From a virus: a DNA stretch of 64,000 nucleotides. The notes under the pieces are model-generated. The model searched no databases, was not told the DNA's origin, and saw only the letters and a list, made by a program, of their open reading frames with translations. This document shows, one piece after another, positions 6,577-14,961 of the stretch (the stretch's first letter is position 1; every line of letters starts with the position of its first letter). The DNA lies in IMG/VR virus record IMGVR_UViG_3300021976_000010, positions 1 to 64,000 of that record, one strand, 5' to 3'. The position numbers and the translations under genes are program-made.

Positions 6577-7101
6577 ATGGCACGCAAGCGCAAATCAAGC
6601 ACAAGCATCGCAGTCAAAGGTTGGCACGTCGTCGTGACGGGCGAGCAATGCGAGTTCGAGGCCAAGCGCGAGCTGTCCAAGGCCGGGTTCGAAGTGGAAA
6701 TGCCGATGATAAGGGCCGCGCACTTCAACTATCGTGGTGTTCGGAAGGTGACGCCTCTGTTCGAGGGCTACGTATTCGTTCGCGAGAGCAGCGAGTACTG
6801 GCGCATCAGGGGCACCCGTGGTGTCAGTCACGTCTTGGTGATCTGCGAGAGACCTGCCGTTCTGGCGGATGATGAGCTCCAGTTCTTCTTGACCGTGTCT
6901 GTCGATGACTGCGGTTACTACGTTGACCCCGTCCAGAAGCTGTTCGCGCGTGGGGACATTGCAGTCCCCCGCTCTGGCCGTTTCGCCGGCTTGACCGGCA
7001 AGCTGGAGCGCTTGAACAAGGACGGGAGAACGAAGATGCTCTTTAACATGCTCGGTCGTACGGTGAGCACTGAAGAGTATCGGGTGACTGAGCTGGCCTA
7101 G
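6577..7101 (+). CDS. NusG/RfaH-family transcription elongation factor
   Basis: The 174-residue protein has the NusG N-terminal pattern: GWHVVVTGEQCEFEAKREL at 15-33, RGVRKVTPLFEGYVFVR at 53-69 and a TRGVSHVL segment at 80-87. A KOW-type beta domain follows at about 123-170 (RGDIAVPRSGRFAGLTGKL). NusG proteins bind the beta-prime clamp of RNA polymerase and promote antitermination and processivity. It is the first gene of the 32-kb structural operon, so it probably helps polymerase read through that operon, in the manner of RfaH. ATG 6577 follows a long leader. Confidence 0.85.
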   Translation: MARKRKSSTSIAVKGWHVVVTGEQCEFEAKRELSKAGFEVEMPMIRAAHFNYRGVRKVTPLFEGYVFVRESSEYWRIRGTRGVSHVLVICERPAVLADDELQFFLTVSVDDCGYYVDPVQKLFARGDIAVPRSGRFAGLTGKLERLNKDGRTKMLFNMLGRTVSTEEYRVTELA

Positions 7102-7202
7102 CGTCACGGCTCTAGTACATGCGGCCTGCCTCCCACCGCCCCGTCGGTGGTGCGCAGCGCGTGCCGATTTCCGTTTCCGTGAAAACAACATGAGGGGTTC
7201 AA

Positions 7203-7796
7203 GTGGCGAAACGAGCTGCGAAGGTGACTGTCAAGAAGGGACGTGGAGGGCAGAACAAGAAGCCCCTCAAGGCTCCAGCTGATAGACGCCCGCAGAAGGG
7301 ACGCAACACCACGGGTCTCGTCCCTTTCGCCAAGGGGAACAGCGGACGCAAGAAGGGCATCCCAAACAAGTTCACGCTGAAGCTCAAGGACGCTATCATG
7401 CAGGCCGCCGAGATGAGCGGGCGCAACGGCAAGGGCAAGGACGGCGCAGTTGGCTATCTGGTGTGGCTGTCGCGTGCTGAGCCCGCCGTCTTCGGTCGCA
7501 TGCTCGAGAAGGTCATGCCGCTCCAGATCGACGTCAAGGACAAGACGGATCACCGCATGAATGCGCAGGAGGCAGTCGAGCGGCTCAAGGAACGCGGGCT
7601 TCCTATTCCCCCGGCCTTGCTCTCGCTCGCAGAGGCTGTCGGCAGGGCCGTTGTCCATGCGCAGGAACGCGACGACGATGAGGCCCTCGACGCAGAGGGT
7701 ATCGACGTGGATAGCATCGACGACGATGCTGACGAAGAGACCGAGGACGAGGAGTCCGCGCGAGACGACAACGAGAAGGGAAGCGGTGATGCATAG
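7203..7796 (+). CDS. Putative terminase small subunit, 197 aa
   Basis: GTG 7203 follows TGAGGGG. A very basic N-terminus leads into FAKGNSGRKKGIPNKFTLK, the glycine/arginine motif of DUF5681-like proteins, which often sit as the small subunit before large terminases. A helical domain with GYLVWLSRAEPAVFGRML follows. The last 45 residues are extremely acidic (EALDAEGIDVD, DDDADEETEDEE). Small terminases recognise the packaging start and stimulate the large subunit. The large subunit gene lies 1.1 kb downstream behind five small genes, so the assignment is likely but not certain. Confidence 0.6.
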   Translation: MAKRAAKVTVKKGRGGQNKKPLKAPADRRPQKGRNTTGLVPFAKGNSGRKKGIPNKFTLKLKDAIMQAAEMSGRNGKGKDGAVGYLVWLSRAEPAVFGRMLEKVMPLQIDVKDKTDHRMNAQEAVERLKERGLPIPPALLSLAEAVGRAVVHAQERDDDEALDAEGIDVDSIDDDADEETEDEESARDDNEKGSGDA

Positions 7797-8046
7797 CATT
7801 GACAGTGAGACCGAGAAGCTGATTCAACAGCGCGTTCGTCTGATGCTCGAGCCGATCGCTCGGTCGGCGGCGCAGGGCGAGGGCACGTTTGACCCCGGTG
7901 TGGGGCGCGAGTCGCAGGCCGCCGCGCTCGACGTCGCCGTGGTGCTGATATCCAACATCATCATGGCGACAGACGCACTGCGCACCATTGCTCGCGTTCT
8001 CGAGGCCGAGCACGAGCGCGACAATGTCGACGGGGCGCGCGGGTAG
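7789..8046 (+). CDS. Hypothetical helical protein, 85 aa
   Basis: ATG 7789 overlaps the terminase small-subunit gene by eight bases. The product is nearly all helix: a charged TEKLIQQRVRLMLEPIARSA start, a glycine-containing turn and an alanine/isoleucine-rich second helix. It may be a small oligomeric packaging accessory, but nothing identifies it. Confidence 0.65.
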   Translation: MHSIDSETEKLIQQRVRLMLEPIARSAAQGEGTFDPGVGRESQAAALDVAVVLISNIIMATDALRTIARVLEAEHERDNVDGARG

Positions 8047-8335
8047 CGTGCTCGACTATGTTCGCGAGAACTTTCCGCGTCTGTACTGGTACTTCCACGG
8101 TCCAGTCGGCAATCCGCAACCCAGAGCCAAGGGATATATCGACATGAGTGCAGGTGCTGTCGTACAGTTTCTGATCATCGAGGGTGTTCTGTTCTGCGTG
8201 CTGATGCTGGCATTGTGGGGCGTGCGCAAGCTCATCACAGACGCTGAGCTGGCCAAGTGGGTGAGCATCATCCTGATTCTCATCATCGGCGGTGCGATGC
8301 TGCTGAAGCTGCTCGGGTTCGCGGGCATCCTGTGA
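8024..8335 (+). CDS. Two-pass membrane protein, 103 aa
   Basis: Two strong hydrophobic helices lie at about residues 44-66 (VVQFLIIEGVLFCVLMLAL) and 78-102 (IILILIIGGAMLLKLLGF), joined by a short charged loop. The start is ATG 8024, or GTG 8048 just after the upstream stop; GTG 8048 avoids the 23-base overlap and shortens the protein by eight residues. Size and topology would suit a holin, yet its place near the terminase genes rather than the lysis genes argues against a firm call. Confidence 0.6.
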   Translation: MSTGRAGSVLDYVRENFPRLYWYFHGPVGNPQPRAKGYIDMSAGAVVQFLIIEGVLFCVLMLALWGVRKLITDAELAKWVSIILILIIGGAMLLKLLGFAGIL

Positions 8336-8532
8336 CCACGCGACCGAGCTCACGTATCACGGTGTGCGGGCGCGTGCACCTTGGTCCCATCTGCGTGAAC
8401 GGGGCAGGCCCTCGACGCCCGACCTGCATGGCCTGCGGTGACGAGGTGAGTCAGGTGCAGCGCGACACGGTGCAGTCCATGTGGAACGTGGTGCGCGAGC
8501 TGCTCGCGCCGTATCGGAGGCCACTCGCATGA
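8332..8532 (+). CDS. Hypothetical protein with four cysteines, 66 aa
   Basis: GTG 8332 overlaps the preceding stop (GTGA). The sequence contains CGRVHLGPICVNG and CMACGDEV, giving two well-spaced cysteine pairs that could hold one zinc ion as a small ribbon. The C-terminal half is a helix. It is coupled to the next gene through ATGA. Function unknown. Confidence 0.6.
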   Translation: MTTRPSSRITVCGRVHLGPICVNGAGPRRPTCMACGDEVSQVQRDTVQSMWNVVRELLAPYRRPLA

Positions 8533-8714
8533 ACACTGACGCTATCTTCAAGCTGGTTCACGCGACCATCATCACGCTGGGATACGGTGCTATCCTGATC
8601 GTGTACATGATATGGGGACCGACCGAGGCCAATAGAGCGCTCGACGCGTTGCTGGGCGGCCTGAGCTCGGGATACCTCATCGTGCTGAACTCGCTGTATG
8701 GGAGCAAGTCATGA
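8529..8714 (+). CDS. Two-helix membrane protein, 61 aa
   Basis: ATG 8529 overlaps the previous stop. Hydrophobic helices cover about residues 6-29 (FKLVHATIITLGYGAILIVYM) and 39-57 (ALLGGLSSGYLIVLNSLYG). The compact two-helix shape with short charged ends resembles small phage holin-like proteins. No charge or motif makes that definite. Confidence 0.6.
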   Translation: MNTDAIFKLVHATIITLGYGAILIVYMIWGPTEANRALDALLGGLSSGYLIVLNSLYGSKS

Positions 8715-8908
8715 CGTCAGCAACGTGGACCAACGCCAGCGCCGAGCACATCATGGCAGACCTCACGACCATTGCGAGGGCTCTGTGGGAGCAGCACATC
8801 GACGAGAGTCGCAGAGTACGCCTGCTCATGATGAGCACGTCACCGCTCGCGTTGTGGCAGGTGTATCGCGCACCTCGCACGGGCAAGTCTAGGATCGTCG
8901 TCACGTGA
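8711..8908 (+). CDS. Hypothetical protein, 65 aa
   Basis: ATG 8711 overlaps the preceding stop and its own stop overlaps the terminase start (GTGA), so translation is coupled to the large subunit. The protein is helical, with a basic C-terminus (YRAPRTGKSRIVV). It may be a packaging accessory by position only. Confidence 0.6.
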   Translation: MTSATWTNASAEHIMADLTTIARALWEQHIDESRRVRLLMMSTSPLALWQVYRAPRTGKSRIVVT

Positions 8909-10440
8909 ACTTCCATCGCATGCCCGATGACTTCGGTGATCACGGCAAGCCCGGGCACAACTCGCAATACTACACGGAAGAGGATATCGACCTCATCGGG
9001 CAGAGCGCGGCCATCGAGGCTCGCTCGTCGCTGTGGGCATATCGACGGTTCATGGACCCCGAGCTGGTCATCGGCTGGTTCCCGCGCGCTATCAGCCTCG
9101 CTCTGCAAGAGTTCTATGACGACCTCGTCGCGGGCAAGCGGCCGAAGCTGATTCTCGAGGCACCACCTCAGCACGGCAAGACGCGCAACATACAGGACTT
9201 CCTTGCATGGGCAGCGGGGCAGAACCCTGACTTCAAGATGATATACGCCTCCTTCTCGTCCGATCTCGGTGTCGACGCGAACACCGCGATGCAGCGTCAG
9301 ATGGGAAGCGAGAAGTATGGGATGGTGTTCCCGGACACCATGATCGGTGCGCAGAACGTTGTCACGATCGCGAACCGCACCAAGCGTAATTCGAAGCTCA
9401 TCGAGTTCGACGGGCGCAAGGGCTACTTCCGCAACACCACGGTCAACGGGCAGATCACGGGTAAGACGCTGGACCTAGGCGTCATCGATGACCCTATCAA
9501 GGGCAGGGCCGAGGCCAGCTCGAAGCTCGTGCGCGACAAGGCATGGGCATGGCTCATGGACGACTTCTTCACGCGATTCACCGATCGCGCGGGAATGATA
9601 CTCATGGCTACTCGGTGGCACGTCGACGATCCCACGGGCAGGTTCATCAAGAAGTTTCCCGACGCCAAGGTGCTCAAGTTTCCGGCGCTGTCCACTCGCC
9701 TGAATCCCGAGCTCCCCCGCCCATACGACCTTCGACGGAAGCGGGGCGTGCCGCTGTTCCCGCAGTTCAAGTCCAAGACGTTCCTCATGGAGCGCAAGAA
9801 CGCGAGCACCATTGCTTCATGGGAGTCGCTCTACCAGCAATCGCCGATCATAGTCGGGGGAGGCATGTTCCCCCTCGACCGTATCAAGCTCACGAAGGTG
9901 ATGCCTGAGGACAAGCGTATCTTGAAGACGGTGCGATACTGGGACAAGGCGGGCACGCAAGACGGTGGAGCGTACACGGCTGGCATTCGCATGCACGTTA
10001 TCAAGGACGGTGGATGGCTCATCAGTGACGTCGTTCGCGATCAGTGGGGCGCGCTCGAGCGCGAGAATGTCATCAAGAACACTGCCGAGCAAGACGCGGC
10101 ACTGTTCGGCAAGATGAACGTTGAGATCTACACCGAGCAGGAGCCGGGTTCGGGCGGCAAGGAGAGCGCCGAGCGCACGATAGCGATGCTCGCGGGCTAT
10201 CTGGCGTATGCGAAGCGCGTGACTGGTTCAAAGGAGCTTCGTGCTGATCCGTATGCTGCGCAGTGGCAGGGCGGGAACATCAGCATGCTGGTGAGGCCGT
10301 GGAACGATGCTTTCCTCGACGAGCACGAGGCGTTTCCGAACTCGAAGTACAAAGATCAGGTTGACGGTGCGGCAGGTGCGTTCATGGAGTGCACCGGCAA
10401 TCAATACGCGTACGATACATCAATGGCATGGGCGGAGTAG
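8905..10440 (+). CDS. terL: Terminase large subunit
   Basis: This 511-residue DNA-packaging motor has a Walker A motif APPQHGKT at 86-93, Walker B LDLGVIDDP at 189-197 and a coupling motif MILMATRWH at 231-239. The RNase-H-fold nuclease follows, with RYWDKAGTQDGG (D347), an acidic YTEQEPGSGGK segment (E411, E413) and KYKDQVDGAAGAF (D484, D487). It cuts concatemers and pumps DNA into the prohead through the portal encoded next. The length is typical. GTG 8905 is the coupled start. Confidence 0.95.
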   Translation: MNFHRMPDDFGDHGKPGHNSQYYTEEDIDLIGQSAAIEARSSLWAYRRFMDPELVIGWFPRAISLALQEFYDDLVAGKRPKLILEAPPQHGKTRNIQDFLAWAAGQNPDFKMIYASFSSDLGVDANTAMQRQMGSEKYGMVFPDTMIGAQNVVTIANRTKRNSKLIEFDGRKGYFRNTTVNGQITGKTLDLGVIDDPIKGRAEASSKLVRDKAWAWLMDDFFTRFTDRAGMILMATRWHVDDPTGRFIKKFPDAKVLKFPALSTRLNPELPRPYDLRRKRGVPLFPQFKSKTFLMERKNASTIASWESLYQQSPIIVGGGMFPLDRIKLTKVMPEDKRILKTVRYWDKAGTQDGGAYTAGIRMHVIKDGGWLISDVVRDQWGALERENVIKNTAEQDAALFGKMNVEIYTEQEPGSGGKESAERTIAMLAGYLAYAKRVTGSKELRADPYAAQWQGGNISMLVRPWNDAFLDEHEAFPNSKYKDQVDGAAGAFMECTGNQYAYDTSMAWAE

Positions 10441-10442
10441 AG

Positions 10443-12680
10443 ATGGCGAAGAAATCAGGAGTTTCGCGCGTGGCCGCTGCGTCTACTCGCAGTGCCACAC
10501 GTGCAGCGGCCAAGACACTAGGCAACAGTCGCCCGCACAGCGCGACGAAGGACATGACCGACGGTCTGCAGAACCTCGTCACTGGCATGGGCACCGAGAA
10601 GGACAAGGCGTTCAGCACCACCTTCGCGTTCTCGCAGATGAACCGCGTCGAGCTCGACGCAGCGTATCGCTCCGACTGGATTGCGCGCAAGGCCGTTGAT
10701 ATCCCTGTCGACGACGCGACGCGTGAGTGGCGCGAGTGGCAGGCAGACCCCGACGAGGTCGAGGCGATCGAGACCATTGAGAAGGACCTCGCCATCCAGA
10801 TGAAGGTGCGAACGGCGATGCAGCGCGGCCGACTGTACGGGGGCGGCGGTCTCGTGCTCGGCATCAACGACGGGAAGCAGCCTGAAGAGGAGGTCGTGCT
10901 CGACGATCTCGATGAGGGCTGTCTCGAGTTCGTGCATGCGGTGTCGCGCTATGAGCTTCAGGCTGGCGAGATGGAGTGGGACGTACTCTCGCCCTACTAT
11001 GGTGAGCCGAAATACTACACGCAGAGCGGCAACGCGTCAGCGTCGCTGCGTCTGCACCCGTCGCGCGTGGTCCGCTTCATCGGAAACGAGATTCCTGATC
11101 CCGCGCTGGCGCAGGGCTGGGGCGACAGCATCATCCAGTCTGTGTACGACGCCATCATCGGGGCCGGCTCGGTTAACGCATCGCTCGTGCAGCTGATCGC
11201 CGAGGCCAAGCTCGACGTCATCAAGATACCGGGCCTGTCGCAGAACATCATGAACCCAGACTACGAGGCGAGGCTCAAGAAGCGTTTCAGCTTTGCCAAC
11301 GTATCGAAGTCCATCTTCGGTATTCTGCTGCTCGACAAGGAAGAAGAGTGGGAGCGCATCAAGGCCGAGTTCGCAGGCATGCCGGACGTGCAGAAGGTGT
11401 TCCTGCTCGTGGCGTGCGGTGCCGTCGACATACCTGCGACACGCTTCCTCGGTCAGTCGCCGGCAGGGCTGTCGTCTACCGGTGAAGGCGACCTTCGTAA
11501 CTACTACGACGGCGTCGGCTCCAAGCAGAAGAACGAGGTGCAGCCGACGCTCGTGCGGCTCGACGAGGTCCTCATTCGCAGTGCACTCGGCGCGATGCCG
11601 TCGTCTGGTGAGGGCGATCACGGTGACATCCACTACAATTGGCGGCCCCTGTGGCAGATGACGCCGGCAGAAAAGGCCACGGTTGCCAAGACCAAGGCAG
11701 AAACGTTCAAGGTTGATGTCGACGCGGGACTTATCAACGAGGTCGTGCTCAAGAAGGCTCGCGAGGCACAGCTCATCGAAGACGGCACCTATCCCGGGCT
11801 CCAAGCCATCATCGAAGACTTCGACGACGATCCCGATCTGGAGCAGGCCGCTATCGACGAGGAAGAGGCCGCCCGTCAGGCCGCCGAGATGCTGGCTCAA
11901 GGCGGCGCCCCCGCTTCAACCAACCCGGATGCATCAAATGCACAGAAGCAGATTGCAGGACCGCAGCCCAAGCTCCTCGCTTCGCCGACGAAGAAACCGC
12001 CGTCGAAGGGTGCGAAGAAGAGAGCGCCGAATGCCGCTGTTGACGCAATGGTGCGTCGCATGCAGGACGCGGTCACACCTCGCACGCTCTATGTTCGTCG
12101 CGACCTGATCAACCAGAAGGCGGTGAAGGCATGGGCCAAGAAGGCGGGCTTCAAGACGAGCCTCACTGACATGCACGTGACCATCGCGTACAGCAAGGAG
12201 CCGGTCGACTGGATTGCCATGGGCAACGACGGGTGGAGCGGCAACGAGAAGGGCACGCTCACGGTGAAAGCCGGGGGACCTCGCGTTCTCGAGAAGTTCG
12301 GCAGCGCAATTGTGCTGGCGTTCGCGAGCTCCGACTTGAGCTGGCGCTGGCGCGACATGAAGGACCGGGGTGCGTCGTGGTCATACGATGACTACACGCC
12401 ACACGTCACGATCACCTACGACGGTGGTGACATTGACTTCATGAGCCTCAAGGCGTACGACGGCGAGTTGGTGTTCGGCCCCGAGATCTTCGAGGAGATC
12501 AAGACCGGCTTCAACAACGAGGTTGACACCGTCGAGGACGGTCTGCACCACTCGCCTCGCGGGCAGTTCAGTGGCCGCTCGACCAGTGAGTTCGCACCAG
12601 ACGAGCATGATCAGGACGAGATGCATCGTCAGGCCAGCGGGCGCGCACGGCGTCCGCGCAAACCAGAGACGGAGGAATAG
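10443..12680 (+). CDS. Portal protein with C-terminal Acb1-like anti-CBASS phosphoesterase domain
   Basis: ATG 10443 follows GGAG by five bases. Residues about 60-470 form a DUF1073-type portal: RSDWIARKAVDIPVDDATREW, GRLYGGGGLVLG and TRFLGQSPAGLSSTGEGD are characteristic. An acidic, proline/lysine-rich linker leads to a domain at about 545-700 with two HxT motifs, MHVTIAYS (H578, T580) and PHVTITYD (H654, T656), the signature of 2H phosphoesterases. Acb1, first described in phage T4, has this fold and cleaves the cyclic nucleotides that activate CBASS defence; its database family includes portal-linked forms. Both catalytic motifs are intact. Whether the domain acts in the virion, in the cell after release, or is structural is unknown. 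Confidence 0.85.
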   Translation: MAKKSGVSRVAAASTRSATRAAAKTLGNSRPHSATKDMTDGLQNLVTGMGTEKDKAFSTTFAFSQMNRVELDAAYRSDWIARKAVDIPVDDATREWREWQADPDEVEAIETIEKDLAIQMKVRTAMQRGRLYGGGGLVLGINDGKQPEEEVVLDDLDEGCLEFVHAVSRYELQAGEMEWDVLSPYYGEPKYYTQSGNASASLRLHPSRVVRFIGNEIPDPALAQGWGDSIIQSVYDAIIGAGSVNASLVQLIAEAKLDVIKIPGLSQNIMNPDYEARLKKRFSFANVSKSIFGILLLDKEEEWERIKAEFAGMPDVQKVFLLVACGAVDIPATRFLGQSPAGLSSTGEGDLRNYYDGVGSKQKNEVQPTLVRLDEVLIRSALGAMPSSGEGDHGDIHYNWRPLWQMTPAEKATVAKTKAETFKVDVDAGLINEVVLKKAREAQLIEDGTYPGLQAIIEDFDDDPDLEQAAIDEEEAARQAAEMLAQGGAPASTNPDASNAQKQIAGPQPKLLASPTKKPPSKGAKKRAPNAAVDAMVRRMQDAVTPRTLYVRRDLINQKAVKAWAKKAGFKTSLTDMHVTIAYSKEPVDWIAMGNDGWSGNEKGTLTVKAGGPRVLEKFGSAIVLAFASSDLSWRWRDMKDRGASWSYDDYTPHVTITYDGGDIDFMSLKAYDGELVFGPEIFEEIKTGFNNEVDTVEDGLHHSPRGQFSGRSTSEFAPDEHDQDEMHRQASGRARRPRKPETEE

Positions 12681-12684
12681 CAAC

Positions 12685-12810
12685 ATGTGGACGCTCGCAA
12701 TGATCGCGCTGGGCATTGTCATTGGATGGCAGATACCGCAGCCCGAATGGACCAAGCGGACCTTCGCGTCCATCTGGGCGTGGACTCGTGACAAGTTCGG
12801 CATGAACTAG
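12685..12810 (+). CDS. Small single-pass membrane protein, 41 aa
   Basis: GGAGG at 12671-12675 precedes ATG 12685. Residues about 3-16 are hydrophobic (LAMIALGIVIGW) and the remainder is aromatic and basic (TKRTFASIWAWTRDKFG). It resembles a short membrane peptide with an amphipathic tail. The strong ribosome binding site is the main support. Confidence 0.55.
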   Translation: MWTLAMIALGIVIGWQIPQPEWTKRTFASIWAWTRDKFGMN

Positions 12811-12820
12811 GGAGAATGAA

Positions 12821-13243
12821 ATGGCTTCGCTGATCTATAACAACGCACTCTGGAACCAAGTCAAGGGCGCTATCGACTTCGACACCGACTCGTTTAAGTG
12901 CATGCTGCTCACCAACGCATACACCGCGAACAAGGACACTGACAACTTCCTCAACGACGTCGAGACCCATCAGGTCACTGGCACGGGCTACACGGCAGGA
13001 GGCGCGGCCGCGACCGTGACAGTCGCTGCGATCGACGCGACGAATGACCGAATCGAGGTCACGCTTGGTGGCGTGTCGTGGGTCACGTCGACGATCACCG
13101 CACGATACGGTGTCTACTACAAGTCGCGAGGTGGTCTGTCGTCGGCTGACGAACTCATCGCGCTGGTAGACTTCGGCTCCGACATTGCATCCGCGGGCGG
13201 CACCTTCTCGCTGTCGGCGTCGATCATCAGGTATCAAAACTGA
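12821..13243 (+). CDS. Virion structural protein, 140 aa
   Basis: GGAG at 12810-12813 leads ATG 12821. The sequence is beta-rich with a typical phage structural layout: IDFDTDSFKCMLLTNAY near the start, VTGTGYTAGGAAATVTV, VSWVTSTITARYGVYYK and ending ALVDFGSD. I recall this family as a common hypothetical structural protein near head or tail genes. It shares its general build with the protein at 38111-38521. A head-surface or tail role cannot be distinguished. Confidence 0.7.
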   Translation: MASLIYNNALWNQVKGAIDFDTDSFKCMLLTNAYTANKDTDNFLNDVETHQVTGTGYTAGGAAATVTVAAIDATNDRIEVTLGGVSWVTSTITARYGVYYKSRGGLSSADELIALVDFGSDIASAGGTFSLSASIIRYQN

Positions 13244-13244
13244 G

Positions 13245-13391
13245 ATGAACACCTTCTACGTCATCACAGGTCTGGCCGTTGTGTCGGGTGCAGCGTGGTT
13301 CCACGATGCCTTCTCAGGTACTGTCGTGACGATGGTCTGCTTCGTCATCGGGACCGCGTGGATTATGTGTGGGGAGAAGAGCAAGTGCTGA
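13245..13391 (+). CDS. Small membrane protein, 48 aa
   Basis: The ATG lies just past the preceding stop (TGAGATG). Two hydrophobic stretches cover about residues 4-18 and 25-42 (VVTMVCFVIGTAWIM), and the tail is basic (GEKSKC). It overlaps the next gene by seven bases. No family is recognised. Confidence 0.55.
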   Translation: MNTFYVITGLAVVSGAAWFHDAFSGTVVTMVCFVIGTAWIMCGEKSKC

Positions 13392-14377
13392 AATTTCACG
13401 GTCACCAGTTCGCGGCCGACAGCATCTGTTCGTGTTGCACCGGCGATGCGCGCGTGGTGTCGATCGATCCCACGGGCACGCGCCCGTTGCGCACCACGTT
13501 CAACTCGACGCTGGCAATCAAGTGGCGCGGACTACGGGTGCTCACGCGCACCATGATAGTGGATCAGGATATCCTGTCGATGGGGAGCAAGGGCTTGATG
13601 GCCATTGCCAATCCCTCGATACAGGGCGGGTCGACGAAGATACAGATGTTCCAGCGGTGGTTCGACCACATCGCGCAGGCACAGGTGCTCGCGGGCGACG
13701 GTTCGTGGATGCGCACCTTCATCGAGAGGGGATACAATGCGGGGCAGTCATTCGCGCAGGCGCAAGTCGGCGCAGCACATGTCTCCAGATATGCGGGTGA
13801 CAGGCAAGAAGCCCTATTCCAGCTTGCCGTGGTGGAACTCCAAGGGATCATCGAGGCAGTCAGTCAGCAGGCCGTTCGAGCCGTGGCGGCTGGGATACTC
13901 AATGGGCAGCGACCCTCCGCTATCGTTCGGTCAGTGTACCGCGTTATTGATCGTACTGGCGTCAGTCGCTCTGCTGCGTTGGTTGAGCTGATCGTCGTCA
14001 AGGCATTCAGCGAGGCGACACTCGACGTGTACGAGGCGGCGGGTGTGCGCAAGGTTGGTCTGCTGCCAGAACGCTTGCGTGCCCCCGCGCGCGTGGGAGA
14101 CGCGAAGCGCAAGAAGAAACTGGACCCGAGCGGCCCGGGCACGTCGCGCAGGTCGCGCAACAATCCCGAGGGGCCGAGTGGTCGCACGGTGCAGCGCATT
14201 CGGCGGTTCGAGCGCAATCTTGAGCGCAATCCGCTTGTCGCAGTGCAGACGGCGGGCGACGACGATGTCTGCAAGGTGTGCAACGGCATATCTGAGGACG
14301 GTCCGTACAAGATCAACACGGCACGAGCACTCATACCCGCGCATCCGCGCTGTCGGTGTGTCTTCGTTCCAGAGTAA
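13385..14377 (+). CDS. MuF-type head morphogenesis (minor head) protein
   Basis: GTG 13385 follows GGGGAGAAGAG. The 330-residue protein ends with CKVCNGISEDGPYKI...ALIPAHPRCRCVFVPE, the CxxC ... HPxCRC signature of the SPP1 gp7/Mu F minor head proteins that bind the portal and the capsid interior. A second CSCC cluster near the N-terminus (residues about 14-17) is less usual. The helical middle (ELIVVKAFSEATLDVYEAAG) also fits the family. Its place directly after the portal gene is typical. Some copies are injected with the DNA. Confidence 0.85.
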   Translation: MLKFHGHQFAADSICSCCTGDARVVSIDPTGTRPLRTTFNSTLAIKWRGLRVLTRTMIVDQDILSMGSKGLMAIANPSIQGGSTKIQMFQRWFDHIAQAQVLAGDGSWMRTFIERGYNAGQSFAQAQVGAAHVSRYAGDRQEALFQLAVVELQGIIEAVSQQAVRAVAAGILNGQRPSAIVRSVYRVIDRTGVSRSAALVELIVVKAFSEATLDVYEAAGVRKVGLLPERLRAPARVGDAKRKKKLDPSGPGTSRRSRNNPEGPSGRTVQRIRRFERNLERNPLVAVQTAGDDDVCKVCNGISEDGPYKINTARALIPAHPRCRCVFVPE

Positions 14378-14441
14378 CGCGACGGCAGGCCCCGCACCGT
14401 CCAGCATCACGCGAGGGGAACAGACACTGGAGAAGATGACG

Positions 14442-14945
14442 ATGTCCAAGACACCACATCCAACAGCTCATCCGGCACCTCACGGTGAATCGGATGCCGC
14501 CAACCTTGCCCGCACTGGCCACGCGTCAGGCGGGTATGTCGGCAGCGGAAAGCCTGAAGGCGAGACCGTCTCCGATCTCGGCAGGTCGCACGGTGAGAAC
14601 GAGGACGACCGTTCGCGCTATGCGCACGACGGCGATCGCCGCCCTCGCAGCGAAGGCCAGCGCGATCTGGGACTCAACGCACCGGAGGCTCGCGTCGAGG
14701 AAGCCCGTGACGCGGTGAAGCAGCGACAGGACAAGCTGTCTGCACAGAACGAGGAAGGCCACGCGCGCAACATGGCGCGCGAGGAAGAGCGACTCAAGGA
14801 TCGCAAGACCGTTGACGCTGAAGACGGCGAGATCGGCGCACCTGATCCGAAGCTGGGTCGCGAAGACAACGGCAACACTCCGCGTATCGCGGCCGACGGA
14901 ACCAAGTCCTGGCATCCCCCGGGCGTCGCCGGCGCAATTCGCTAA
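14442..14945 (+). CDS. Polar, intrinsically disordered protein, 167 aa
   Basis: ATG 14442 is preferred over ATG 14436 because GGAG at 14429-14432 then has a nine-base spacing. The protein is rich in Asp, Glu, Arg, Gly, His and Asn with almost no hydrophobic core, and has a coiled-coil-like stretch at about 87-125 (EEARDAVKQRQDKLSAQNEE). The lack of a core and its position between MuF and the tailoring cassette suggest a head-internal or scaffolding-type protein. That is inference. Confidence 0.65.
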   Translation: MSKTPHPTAHPAPHGESDAANLARTGHASGGYVGSGKPEGETVSDLGRSHGENEDDRSRYAHDGDRRPRSEGQRDLGLNAPEARVEEARDAVKQRQDKLSAQNEEGHARNMAREEERLKDRKTVDAEDGEIGAPDPKLGREDNGNTPRIAADGTKSWHPPGVAGAIR

Positions 14946-14961
14946 CTGAAGAAAGCGCGTC

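Noticed and set aside
13931-14449. Long minus-strand ORF opposite the MuF gene
   Set aside because: It is a shadow of the MuF frame; the plus-strand product has a clear CxxC...HPxCRC signature.
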